From Chloroflexota bacterium (lineage in GTDB: Bacteria > Chloroflexota > Anaerolineae > Anaerolineales > Anaerolineaceae), in contig JAJUJY010000010.1 of NCBI GenBank assembly GCA_029265085.1, forward strand, positions 1 through 54,650: a stretch of DNA of 54,650 bases, in the 5' to 3' direction. Position 1 is the stretch's first letter; the number at the start of each line of letters is the position of its first letter. A model generated the notes under the pieces. The model made no database searches and was not told where the DNA came from. It worked only from the letters and a program-made list of their open reading frames with translations. A program made the position numbers and the translations under genes. Of this stretch, positions 44,475 through 52,119 are shown one piece after another.

Positions 44475-44504
44475 GGGCTGGCAATTCTATGCCAGCCCCT
44501 TTTT
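44475..44504 (+). terminator. Terminator of the LiaF-like cluster
   Basis: GGGCTGGCA / TGCCAGCCC, 9-bp stem with a 6-nt loop, followed by CTTTTT, 33 bases after the stop at 44441. Confidence 0.9.
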
Positions 44505-44595
44505 ATCCATTCAAGCCTTGAAAGAGAGTTGAATCTTGCCTGTTTACAAAGTTCAGGAAAGATCTTTTTATTTTTGTTTATTTTTTGGGAACTTT

Positions 44596-44624
44596 TTGGG
44601 AAAACCATCGTCATATGGTTTAAT
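44596..44624 (+). promoter_or_regulatory. Promoter of the SIMPL gene with an inverted repeat in the spacer
   Basis: TTGGGA (44596-44601), 17 bp, TTTAAT (44619-44624). An inverted repeat AAACCAT (44602-44608) and ATGGTTT (44615-44621) fills the spacer, the position used by MerR-type activators and by repressors. It is 32 bp before the ATG. Confidence 0.5.
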
Positions 44625-44655
44625 AAAACAAATAAATGCAACCTAGGAGGAAGCA

Positions 44656-45372
44656 ATGAATAAGAAGTGGTATATGATTTTTGTGAGCCTTGTTTTGGTT
44701 GGCTTACTTGCAGCTTGCAGCGGAACTGCACCCGCTGCTCAAAATCCAGTGGTTCGCCAGATTAACGTTAATGGTACGGGAAAAGTTTATCTGGTTCCGG
44801 ATGTGGCTTATGTGTATTTGGGTGTTCGCAGCCAGGCTGAAGATGTAGCAACCGCATTGAATGAAAATAATGCCCAGGCCAAGAAGATTGCTGATACGCT
44901 TACCGAACGCGGTGTGGCTGCTGAAGATATCCAGACTACGGCATTCAATGTGTATCCTTCTCCTGAATACGGTCCGGATGGACAGGTGATCCGCAATTTG
45001 TATGTGGTCGAAAACACTGTCTTTGTGACCCTTCGCGATCTGCAGAATTTTGGTTCTCTGTTGGATGCAATTGTGCGGGCAGGCGCGAACAACATTAATG
45101 GCATTTCCTTCGATGTGGCCGACCGGACTGCTGCTGAAGCCCAGGCTCGCCAACTTGCAGTGGAAGATGCCAAAGCCAAAGCTGCCGAACTGGCCAAATT
45201 AACCGGTGTTGAGTTAGGCGATTTGATTACTGTGGGTGTTTACTCTTCGGGCGGCCCTGTGCCCGTGTTTGAAGGCAAAGGCGGCGCTGCAATGATGAGC
45301 GCAGATGTACCGATCGCTGCCGGACAACTGGTGATCACTGCCGATGCAAGCTTATCCTACGGGATTAAATAA
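44656..45372 (+). CDS. SIMPL-domain lipoprotein (DUF541)
   Basis: A 238-residue exported lipoprotein. The signal peptide ends in the lipobox LLAAC with Cys21. The mature part carries the SIMPL/DUF541 repeats: VNGTGKVYLVPDVAYVYLGV, a central NIDNNAQAKKIADTLTERGV-like helix (AQAKKIADTL seen), and the final ADASLSYGIK strand. Some family members respond to oxidative stress or bind a kinase-related partner, but this one has no known role. An AGGAGGAAG site precedes the ATG. It is a single gene between its own promoter and terminator. Confidence 0.88.
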   Translation: MNKKWYMIFVSLVLVGLLAACSGTAPAAQNPVVRQINVNGTGKVYLVPDVAYVYLGVRSQAEDVATALNENNAQAKKIADTLTERGVAAEDIQTTAFNVYPSPEYGPDGQVIRNLYVVENTVFVTLRDLQNFGSLLDAIVRAGANNINGISFDVADRTAAEAQARQLAVEDAKAKAAELAKLTGVELGDLITVGVYSSGGPVPVFEGKGGAAMMSADVPIAAGQLVITADASLSYGIK

Positions 45373-45389
45373 TTGAAACAATAAATTAG

Positions 45390-45428
45390 AAAATCCCCTG
45401 GAGGCAAATAAAGCCTCCGGGGGATTTT
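45390..45428. terminator. Bidirectional terminator between the SIMPL gene and glpX
   Basis: AAATCCCCTGGAGGC / GCCTCCGGGGGATTT stem with a 7-nt loop, followed by TTTTTG on the plus strand and by ATTTTC on the minus. It lies between the convergent stops of the two genes. Confidence 0.85.
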
Positions 45429-45459
45429 TGTTGCATCTTGAAAAATTCTATGTGAGATA

Positions 45460-46446
45460 TTAATACGGAATGGAGCTGATTTGTGAGAGTTTGGTCAAAC
45501 GGTGGGTTGCAGAGATCCGCCGGCTGGTACCGGTCAACCCGCGCATGACCACGCTTTCGGTAACTGCACCATCGGCAAAGTAATCTACGCCTTTAAGCAG
45601 CTCTCCGTTGGTAACACCGGTTGCGGCAAAAAATACATCATCGGAAGATATCAGGTCATCCATCGTTAAAATTTTGTTGAAATCATAGCCTAAGGCTTCC
45701 GCTTTCGATCGTTCTTCCGCAGTACGGGCATATAATTTCCCCTGGATGGTCCCACCCGTGCAGCGCAAGGCTGCGGCTGCCAAAACACCTTCCGGTGTGC
45801 CGCCAATCCCCAATAACACATCAACGCGGGTGAAAGGCAATGAGGTCATTAATGCACCTGCAACGTCACCATCGGGGATTAACATGATGCGGGCCCCAAC
45901 AGCGCGGACTTCGGCAATCAAATCGTGGTGGCGGGGCCGGTCGAGAATAACTACCATCAAGTCATCCACATCTTCCCCTTTGGCTTTGGCAATTTTTTTT
46001 AAATTGTCTTTGATCGGGGCTTCAATATCGATGACCTCTTTGGCTTCTGGGCCAACGGCAATTTTATTCATATACAACACAGGACCAGGGTCGAACATCG
46101 TCCCGCGAGGCGCAATTGCAACCGTGGCAATTGCATTTGGTAAACCATGTGCAGTTGGCCGGGTTCCATCAATGGGATCTACAGCAATATCTACCTGTGG
46201 GGGTTCGCCTGTACCCAGCCGTTCGCCGTTATACAGCATTGGCGCTTCATCTTTCTCGCCTTCGCCAATCACGATCACACCATCCATTTGAATCGTGTTT
46301 AACATCAGCCGCATAGCGTCCACGGCGGCTTTGTCGGCGGCGTTTTTATTCCCCCTGCCTACGTAACGGCCGGCGGCCAGCGCGGCTGCCTCGGTCACAC
46401 GCACCAATTCCAACGCCAGGTTGCGAGTTGGCCTTGTGTCGATCAT
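45460..46446 (-). CDS. glpX: Class II fructose-1,6-bisphosphatase GlpX
   Basis: Dephosphorylates fructose-1,6-bisphosphate in gluconeogenesis; Mg2+/Mn2+-dependent, 328 residues. Motifs: [11 protein letters not shown] near 60, [14 protein letters not shown] near 90-100 (metal-binding Asp/Glu cluster), [19 protein letters not shown] near 215, and [15 protein letters not shown] at the end. Length is usual for the family (about 320). AAGGAGGAG precedes the ATG. It comes after the terminator of cdsA on the same strand and has no close operon partner. Confidence 0.95.
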   Translation of the reverse strand: MIDTRPTRNLALELVRVTEAAALAAGRYVGRGNKNAADKAAVDAMRLMLNTIQMDGVIVIGEGEKDEAPMLYNGERLGTGEPPQVDIAVDPIDGTRPTAHGLPNAIATVAIAPRGTMFDPGPVLYMNKIAVGPEAKEVIDIEAPIKDNLKKIAKAKGEDVDDLMVVILDRPRHHDLIAEVRAVGARIMLIPDGDVAGALMTSLPFTRVDVLLGIGGTPEGVLAAAALRCTGGTIQGKLYARTAEERSKAEALGYDFNKILTMDDLISSDDVFFAATGVTNGELLKGVDYFADGAVTESVVMRGLTGTSRRISATHRLTKLSQISSIPY

Positions 46447-46471
46447 TCTGCTCCTCCTTAAGTATCGGCGT

Positions 46472-46504
46472 AAAAAAATACAGCAGGGCCTATTTGCCCT
46501 GCTG
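46472..46504 (-). terminator. Terminator of the frr-uppS-cdsA operon
   Basis: On the minus strand CAGCAGGGC / GCCCTGCTG (9 bp) followed by TATTTTTTT, beginning four bases after the cdsA stop. Confidence 0.9.
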
Positions 46505-46507
46505 CAC

Positions 46508-47314
46508 TTACCAAAGGAATGTGATCAGGTAATATCCGATCACGGCTCCGAACAACCAGGAGTCTAAGCGGTCCAAAACTCCTCCATGCCCGGGAAAAAT
46601 TCTCCCTGTATCCTTGATGCCAAATTGCCTCTTAAGCATACTTTCTCCCAGGTCACCCAAAGGCGCCAGGATACCTAATATGCTGCCGATAATTATTCCG
46701 TGCAGTGGTGTGATGGCCGGGTAACGAACCTGCCAGAGTGAGGCGAAAAGGTAGCCGCCAAGGATTGTGAAAATGACCCCGGCAATATATCCTTCCCAGC
46801 TTTTATTTGGACTGACATGCGGTGCCATCTTGTGTTTGCCAATCCGGCTGCCAATAAAATAAGCCCCTGCATCTCCAAAACCAATCGCTGGAATGGTTAG
46901 CAATAACCACCATTGGCCGCCTGGTAAATCACGGATTGAAATCAGATAGCTGCCTAACCAGCCAACATACAGGATGCCGCCCAACGTGATTGTAAAATCA
47001 ATGGCTTGCGAGCGAGTTCCCTCGGAAAACCGTAAGGTGTGAAGCACCATCGCGGTGATGATTGCAGCCGCCAGGATCAGATCACTATATTCAAATTGCC
47101 AGATATGGCGGGCACCTGCGAGAGCAAGCACACTGGGCAGCATAATGCCAATGGCGGGTGATAAACCACCCGCCTGATACATTCTCCAAAATTCCCAGGA
47201 AGCAAGCCCTAAGAGGGCCATAATCAGGCCGGTAAAATACCAGCCGCCCGCGGCTATAAATCCAACGCCGATCGGGATAATGATGATAACGACGATGAGG
47301 CGCTTGGTCAGCAT
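46508..47314 (-). CDS. cdsA: Phosphatidate cytidylyltransferase
   Basis: Inner-membrane enzyme of 268 residues that makes CDP-diacylglycerol, the precursor of all phospholipids here. About seven membrane segments lead to the C-terminal signature with [18 protein letters not shown] and then LDRLDS, where the Asp residues bind metal. It starts 7 bp after the uppS stop. In many bacteria dxr follows; here a terminator and glpX follow. Confidence 0.93.
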   Translation of the reverse strand: MLTKRLIVVIIIIPIGVGFIAAGGWYFTGLIMALLGLASWEFWRMYQAGGLSPAIGIMLPSVLALAGARHIWQFEYSDLILAAAIITAMVLHTLRFSEGTRSQAIDFTITLGGILYVGWLGSYLISIRDLPGGQWWLLLTIPAIGFGDAGAYFIGSRIGKHKMAPHVSPNKSWEGYIAGVIFTILGGYLFASLWQVRYPAITPLHGIIIGSILGILAPLGDLGESMLKRQFGIKDTGRIFPGHGGVLDRLDSWLFGAVIGYYLITFLW

Positions 47315-47321
47315 GTATGGG

Positions 47322-48068
47322 TTACCCTACACCGCAGCTTCCTGAAAGGCGGCCATAACGCCGGTCTCGTTTGCCAAAATCGATCAGTGCTTTTTGAAAT
47401 TCTTCCCGGTTGAAATCCGGCCAAAAAGTAGGTGTTACGTACCATTCAGAGTAAGCGGCTTGCCAGATCAAGAAATTACTGATGCGCATTTCTCCTGATG
47501 TACGAACAATCAGATCAGGATCAGGAATACCGGCAGTAAAAAGATACTGACTGACCAGTTTATCGTCAATTGTTTCCGGTTTGATACCGTCTTCAATAAT
47601 ATTCCGGATGGCACAGATAATTTCATCCCGCCCGCCATAATTCCAGGCAATGCATAAAGTCAGGCGGTCATTTTTCCGGGTTAATTCCATGGCATTCCGA
47701 ACTTTTTCTTGCAGCCGAGGGTTGAGCCGTTCAAGCCTTCCAATGTGATGCAGGCATACACCCTCCTGGTGAAGTTCGGTTAATTCTTTGTCGATCACTT
47801 CTTCCAGGATGTGCTGCAAGCCTTCCACTTCTTCTTCGGGGCGTCCCCAATTTTCAGTGGAAAAGGCATAAATCGTCATGTACTTAACTTTGAACTCAAC
47901 CGCTGCCCGTATAATTCGGCGTAAATTCTCCGTACCGGCGCGATGCCCGGCTAAACGAGGGAGACCGCGTGCTGCAGCCCAACGTCCGTTTCCATCCATG
48001 ATGATTGCTACATGGGTAGGAACTTTAGTAATCTGGTTCGAGCCGGTTTGATCTGCTTCAGACGCCAT
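47322..48068 (-). CDS. uppS: Isoprenyl transferase (undecaprenyl diphosphate synthase)
   Basis: Cis-prenyltransferase of 248 residues that makes undecaprenyl diphosphate, the lipid carrier for cell-wall glycans. Motifs: VAIIMDGNGRWAAARGL with the catalytic Asp, GHRAGTENLRRII, YAFSTENWGRP and the C-terminal DLIVRTSGEMRISNFLIWQ segment. Seventh-stretch NFLIWQAAYSEWYVTP is well conserved. It begins 8 bp after frr and is followed 7 bp later by cdsA, the classic order. Confidence 0.95.
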   Translation of the reverse strand: MASEADQTGSNQITKVPTHVAIIMDGNGRWAAARGLPRLAGHRAGTENLRRIIRAAVEFKVKYMTIYAFSTENWGRPEEEVEGLQHILEEVIDKELTELHQEGVCLHHIGRLERLNPRLQEKVRNAMELTRKNDRLTLCIAWNYGGRDEIICAIRNIIEDGIKPETIDDKLVSQYLFTAGIPDPDLIVRTSGEMRISNFLIWQAAYSEWYVTPTFWPDFNREEFQKALIDFGKRDRRYGRLSGSCGVG

Positions 48069-48076
48069 AAATTGGA

Positions 48077-48634
48077 TTAAAACTCCATAATTTCTTTTTC
48101 TTTGCGCTGTCCGACCACTTCGATTTCTGCAATATATTTATCCGTGGCTTTTTGCAGTTCTTCTTCGGCTCGTTTCAAATCATCTTCAGAGATCATCTTT
48201 TCTTTTTCAAAGTCCTTGAGATCTTTGATGATATCCCGGCGAATATTCCGGCAGGCAATTTTGGCTTCTTCAATCCGCGCATTAACCATTTTTACCAAAT
48301 CACGGCGGCGTTCTTCGGTTAATGGGGGGAGATTCAGGCGGATTGTTTTTCCGTCATTGTTTGGGGTTAAGCCCAGGTTGGAAGCAATAATTGCTTTTTC
48401 AATTGTTTTCATGGTGGAAGGATCGAAGGGTTTAATCAGTAAAACCCTGGGTTCCGGGGAGCTGATTGAGGCAAGCTGCATCAATGGGGTGGGTGCTCCG
48501 TAATAATCAACAGGAAGCTTTTCAACTAAAGCAGGTGAGGCGCGCCCGGTTCGAATTCCGGAAAGATCATCTTCAAGGCTTTCAATAGCGCCTTTCATGC
48601 GGTTTTCAGCATCTTTGATTGTCTCTTTAATCAT
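48077..48634 (-). CDS. frr: Ribosome recycling factor
   Basis: Releases ribosomes from mRNA after termination with EF-G, 185 residues. The near-N-terminal RMKGAIESLEDDLSGIRTGRASP and the C-terminal VVGQRKEKEIMEF are the family's ends. Length is exact for the family. An AGGAGGG site precedes the ATG. It leads a frr-uppS-cdsA operon. In many bacteria pyrH lies immediately upstream; here pyrH is about 18 kb away, with rpsB and tsf. Confidence 0.97.
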   Translation of the reverse strand: MIKETIKDAENRMKGAIESLEDDLSGIRTGRASPALVEKLPVDYYGAPTPLMQLASISSPEPRVLLIKPFDPSTMKTIEKAIIASNLGLTPNNDGKTIRLNLPPLTEERRRDLVKMVNARIEEAKIACRNIRRDIIKDLKDFEKEKMISEDDLKRAEEELQKATDKYIAEIEVVGQRKEKEIMEF

Positions 48635-48807
48635 GGTGCCCTCCTAGAATTGAACCCGGTTGATTGGTTCAGAAATAAAACTCCTCCCCAACTTCAGGTT
48701 ATTAAACAAAATTAAGGATACCTCAAAAGTAAAAAAAAATCCATCATTTAGCCTTGTCCTATGGGGTTATCCAGTGAAGATCATAGAAATTATTTTCAAA
48801 TTGCCTA

Positions 48808-48837
48808 TTGACAGGGGTAGAATATATATTCTATAAT
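48808..48837 (+). promoter_or_regulatory. Promoter of the FtsK-like gene
   Basis: TTGACA (48808-48813) and TATAAT (48832-48837) with an 18-bp AT-rich spacer. The leader is about 68 nt. It is divergent from frr. Confidence 0.8.
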
Positions 48838-48911
48838 AGAGGTACGCTGCAATTTCATCGAGGTTATTAAAAAAAATCTCAATAATAGAACATAATATCT
48901 AAAGTGAAATT

Positions 48912-49730
48912 ATGAATCAACTAGCATTAATTGACCGTCCGGGGCTGGCAAATCCTTTCGATCCATTTAACCAACCTGTTGAACTCTTTGAAAGGGTTGC
49001 ACAACAAGCCGCCGGTAGAGAATCCTCAGATGTGATAAACCTGTTAAGCCATATTCAACATCTGCCTAATGAAACAGCTATGTTAGGGATCAGTAAAGAT
49101 GGATATCCAGTGTTGTTTGATCTGGCAGATCCGAAACCTGGTTCAATATTAGCAGCAGGCGACCTTGACGCACAGCCAATTAATCTGGCGAAAATGTTGT
49201 TCTTCTCTCTGATTGCCAGGCATACACCGGACGAGGTGAAATTTGTTGTCCTAACGGCAAATATCAAAGCCTGGGACTATTCGGGGTATCCGGAAGGAAA
49301 TTTCATCCTTGATGTCACCGAAATCTATAAACGAGACGCTGGACAATGGATTCTAAGGGCTGCAGATTGGACAGAGTCTCGACGCCACGGAGGATTTTAT
49401 CCTGTACCCATCGTATTGATCGTTGATGGTTTAGATTACATCTCTGGCATGGATCCAGACGTGCGTCTGAATTTTGATTGGCTCTTAAAAGAAGGACCTC
49501 ATTCAAAAATCTGGCCTTTTGTCACCATCTGTTCAGACCGGATAAAAGAATCGATGAAATTAATAAATCAATTTCGCACGCGTATACTTGGAAGAATAAT
49601 TGATCCATCCATAGGGTTAAGAATTTCTGGTGATTCTGCGGCATCATTTCAAAAACTGTCACCGGGAGTTGATTATAAAGTGCGGATTGCACAGCAGTGG
49701 ATTGAATTTTCTTTGCCAGCGATATCTTAA
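48912..49730 (+). CDS. FtsK/HerA-like protein with a degenerate Walker A motif
   Basis: A 272-residue protein that resembles the ATPase core of FtsK/SpoIIIE-type translocases. The lead-in AMLGISKDGYPVLFDL (about 56-71) and GSILAAGD match the family entry to the P-loop. But at the P-loop one reads GDLDAQPINLAKM (about 83-95) with no GKS/GKT. A hydrophobic Walker B-like VPIVLIVDGLDY (about 165-176) and the C-terminal FVTICSDR and FRTRILGRI segments fit FtsK strands 4-5. It probably cannot bind or hydrolyse ATP as usual (inference). The following 78-residue gene is 20 bp away. The promoter is strong; the ribosome-binding site is AAAGTGA. Cellular role unknown. Confidence 0.7.
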   Translation: MNQLALIDRPGLANPFDPFNQPVELFERVAQQAAGRESSDVINLLSHIQHLPNETAMLGISKDGYPVLFDLADPKPGSILAAGDLDAQPINLAKMLFFSLIARHTPDEVKFVVLTANIKAWDYSGYPEGNFILDVTEIYKRDAGQWILRAADWTESRRHGGFYPVPIVLIVDGLDYISGMDPDVRLNFDWLLKEGPHSKIWPFVTICSDRIKESMKLINQFRTRILGRIIDPSIGLRISGDSAASFQKLSPGVDYKVRIAQQWIEFSLPAIS

Positions 49731-49750
49731 ATTTTCAGCAGAGGTGAACT

Positions 49751-49987
49751 ATGAAAATCGGAATGTTGTGGTTTGATAATGATCCAAAAGTAGATTTACC
49801 AACAAAAGTATCCAGAGCGGCAGAATATTATCAAAAGAAATACGGTTTGCGCCCTGATTTATGTTATGTCCACCCAAGCATGCTCGCAAACGGCCTTATC
49901 CGAGGAAATGGCATTGAAATACGCCCAAATCGTTCTGTGTTGCCTAATCATTTATGGATTGGGAAACTAGAAACATCGCATCAGTGA
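49751..49987 (+). CDS. Small conserved-looking protein next to the FtsK-like gene
   Basis: A 78-residue protein with no family that I can name with certainty. It begins KIGMLWFDNDPKVDLPTKVSRAA, has YYQKKYGLRPDLCYVHPSML in the centre and ends PNHLWIGKLETSHQ. The alpha/beta, aromatic-rich sequence and 20-bp spacing after the FtsK-like gene suggest a partner of that protein; I recall such pairs in Chloroflexota but cannot prove it here. Its last codons overlap by 7 bp the convergent phosphoesterase gene. An AGCAGAGGTG site precedes the ATG. Confidence 0.7.
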   Translation: MKIGMLWFDNDPKVDLPTKVSRAAEYYQKKYGLRPDLCYVHPSMLANGLIRGNGIEIRPNRSVLPNHLWIGKLETSHQ

Positions 49988-51702
49988 TCTTTGCTTGGAT
50001 CCTCATCCAGCGAGGGTTCAATACTTACCGGCGGTGTATTTAAGGCTTCTTCTGCTGTTTCACCTTCAGGAGTTTCTCCAATGCCTTCTGTCAAGGAAGT
50101 GCTAAGATTTCTCAGCATAATCCATAGTCGTTTCACTGGATTCAACGTGTAGGATTCGGCAAAATGGGAAGCAGCTTCTTCTAATGACACCTCTTGCTGG
50201 AATTCTTCTCGCAAATACCAGGCGTGTTCTATAATCCAAAGGTATAAATCGCTTTCCGTGCGTCCTGGAAAATCTTTTAATATCCGTTGATCTCTAATAA
50301 TTTTGACTAATGGAAGGTAAACCGCATCATACCAATTGATTACTGCTTCTTCGTAAGGAATTTCTTGTTCCCTTTTTTCACCCATGAACCAGCGGTGGAC
50401 ATTGATATGTTCCAATAACCGTTCATACATTCCGGGAATGGTCAGCTCGATATTACTCTTCGGCCGGAGTTCCCCTAATTTGGTTTGATTGAAGAACGCA
50501 TTCTGGTCAAAGGCCAGGATAATATCCTCTAAATCATCCTCTTCTGTTATTGGAATTGGGGTAGCGATTTCAATGACTTCCGCGTCAATATCTATTTGAC
50601 CTTTTTCTCTGGCAACCGACACGCGGTGGTTGCCGTCACTGACAAAAAACACCTCACCAATCTTATAAACTTCGATGGGGGGGAGGGTTATATCTTTTAA
50701 ATGGGCTGTATCAATCGATTCCCAACGGGATCGGATATGTGGGTGGCGGGGTAAAAAGGCGCGATCAAAATCATGATAGCGGCCGACACTGCCAACAATC
50801 TTATCGATGGGGATCTGGCGCACTCCCAGGGAATGTTGTCCGGTAATGGGGAGATGTTTTCGAACCTCGTCAAAAGGCAGCAGTTGGTTGGTGGAATGAG
50901 TCATCCAGCTAATCAGTGCCCGTAAGAATCCTTTTCGCAGCGCCCATTCAAAATCTTCACGAGCGATTTTTGAATATGGAGTTTGATTAGTAAAACCATG
51001 ATTCGTATTCATTAATAACCTCCTTCCCGACCTGCGGCGTGACCGCTTGCGGAGGTATTCAGGTGAAATATCCGGTGGGGTAAATTCGAATTCCCGGTAG
51101 CCGTAGCTATTCATCACAGTGGTGTCTTCCACTTTGGTTACCGTTGGAATATCGTTCCGGTATACATGGATATGTCCATGCAGATGATAGGTAGGTTTAA
51201 ATACATTAATCAACCAGTTAAAGGCTTTTATGCCCTGGTGAGGTCGATCATCCATGTCATGGATTTTCCAGGGAGAGGCATGGGTAACCAGGATGTCTAG
51301 ATAGCGGCCGTATCGAATTTTGTTAGCCATTAACCCTGGCGACATCAAAAATGCCATCATCCACATCTGGCCCTGGGTGTATTGGTGCGGTCCATAATTG
51401 TATTGCAGACAGCCTTCAATTCCTGCCAGGAGCAGACCGCTTTCATCTCTTAAGGTTTTTTGGTGCAGGTCAATTGCCCCCCAGGGGGAATGACGTTCAC
51501 CTGCGCTGGTGTTTTCCACTTTATGAGCATGATTCCCCCGAACATAATAGAGGGGAATATCCAGCATGCTAACAATAAATTCCAAATAGTAATACGGCAG
51601 ATCACCGCAGCTGATGACCAGATCAATATCTTTGAAGCGTTGGCTTATTTGTGTATTGTAGATAAAGCCAAGTTCAACATCGCTAACAGAGAGAATTTTC
51701 AT
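49981..51702 (-). CDS. Metallophosphoesterase fused to ParB/sulfiredoxin-like and helical C-terminal domains
   Basis: A 573-residue fusion. The N-terminal domain (about 1-215) is a calcineurin-like phosphoesterase with VISCGDLPYY, YYVRGNHAH, LVTHASPW and HLHGHIHV. The first motif reads LSVSDVELG (Asp8, Glu10), so the usual D-x-H His is replaced by Glu. A linker with basic residues (about 220-285) follows. Next is a ParB/sulfiredoxin-like domain (about 290-380) with IPIDKIVGSVGRYHDFD and SDGNHRVSVAREKG, then a helical C-terminal part (about 395-545) and an acidic tail. The reaction is unknown: a nucleotide, protein or nucleic-acid phosphodiesterase are all possible. No good ribosome-binding site is seen. 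Confidence 0.8.
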   Translation of the reverse strand: MKILSVSDVELGFIYNTQISQRFKDIDLVISCGDLPYYYLEFIVSMLDIPLYYVRGNHAHKVENTSAGERHSPWGAIDLHQKTLRDESGLLLAGIEGCLQYNYGPHQYTQGQMWMMAFLMSPGLMANKIRYGRYLDILVTHASPWKIHDMDDRPHQGIKAFNWLINVFKPTYHLHGHIHVYRNDIPTVTKVEDTTVMNSYGYREFEFTPPDISPEYLRKRSRRRSGRRLLMNTNHGFTNQTPYSKIAREDFEWALRKGFLRALISWMTHSTNQLLPFDEVRKHLPITGQHSLGVRQIPIDKIVGSVGRYHDFDRAFLPRHPHIRSRWESIDTAHLKDITLPPIEVYKIGEVFFVSDGNHRVSVAREKGQIDIDAEVIEIATPIPITEEDDLEDIILAFDQNAFFNQTKLGELRPKSNIELTIPGMYERLLEHINVHRWFMGEKREQEIPYEEAVINWYDAVYLPLVKIIRDQRILKDFPGRTESDLYLWIIEHAWYLREEFQQEVSLEEAASHFAESYTLNPVKRLWIMLRNLSTSLTEGIGETPEGETAEEALNTPPVSIEPSLDEDPSKDH

Positions 51703-51746
51703 TGGTCTGGATAACTGCTTTCAACCCGGCCCTTGCTGGGAAAAAG

Positions 51747-52118
51747 TTACTGGTTGCCAATCGCCACGGCTATCGCTACAGCATGGGTTTGTGAGTGGCT
51801 GATACTGATAGACCATTGCGTGATTCCGATCTCTGCTGCTATTTTAACTGCATTTCCATGTAAAAGCAGTACTGGTTCTCCGAAATTGCCGTGCAAAATT
51901 TCAATTTCTTGCCACCGTACGGGGCCAATGCCGGTTCCCAGGGCTTTGGCTACGGCTTCTTTGGCAGCAAATTTACCAGCCAGCGCTTGAAAGGAATTGT
52001 TTGCTTCTTCCAGCTCTTGTTCTGTGTAAACGCGCTGCAAAAAACGCTGGCGGATCGAGGGTTTGACTGCCGCAAGGCGGGTAATTTCAAGTAAATCGAT
52101 ACCGGTGCGCAGAATCAT
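51747..52118 (-). CDS. acpS: Holo-[acyl-carrier-protein] synthase
   Basis: Phosphopantetheinyl transferase of 123 residues that activates acyl carrier protein for fatty-acid synthesis. The N-terminal RTGIDLLEITRL has the metal-binding Asp8 and KFAAKEAVAKALGTGIG (about 49-65) the second motif; SISHSQTHAVAIAVA closes the domain. Length is typical. It begins one base after the stop of the inactive M16-peptidase-like gene, so it is probably made from the same message. Confidence 0.93.
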   Translation of the reverse strand: MILRTGIDLLEITRLAAVKPSIRQRFLQRVYTEQELEEANNSFQALAGKFAAKEAVAKALGTGIGPVRWQEIEILHGNFGEPVLLLHGNAVKIAAEIGITQWSISISHSQTHAVAIAVAIGNQ

Positions 52119-52119
52119 T

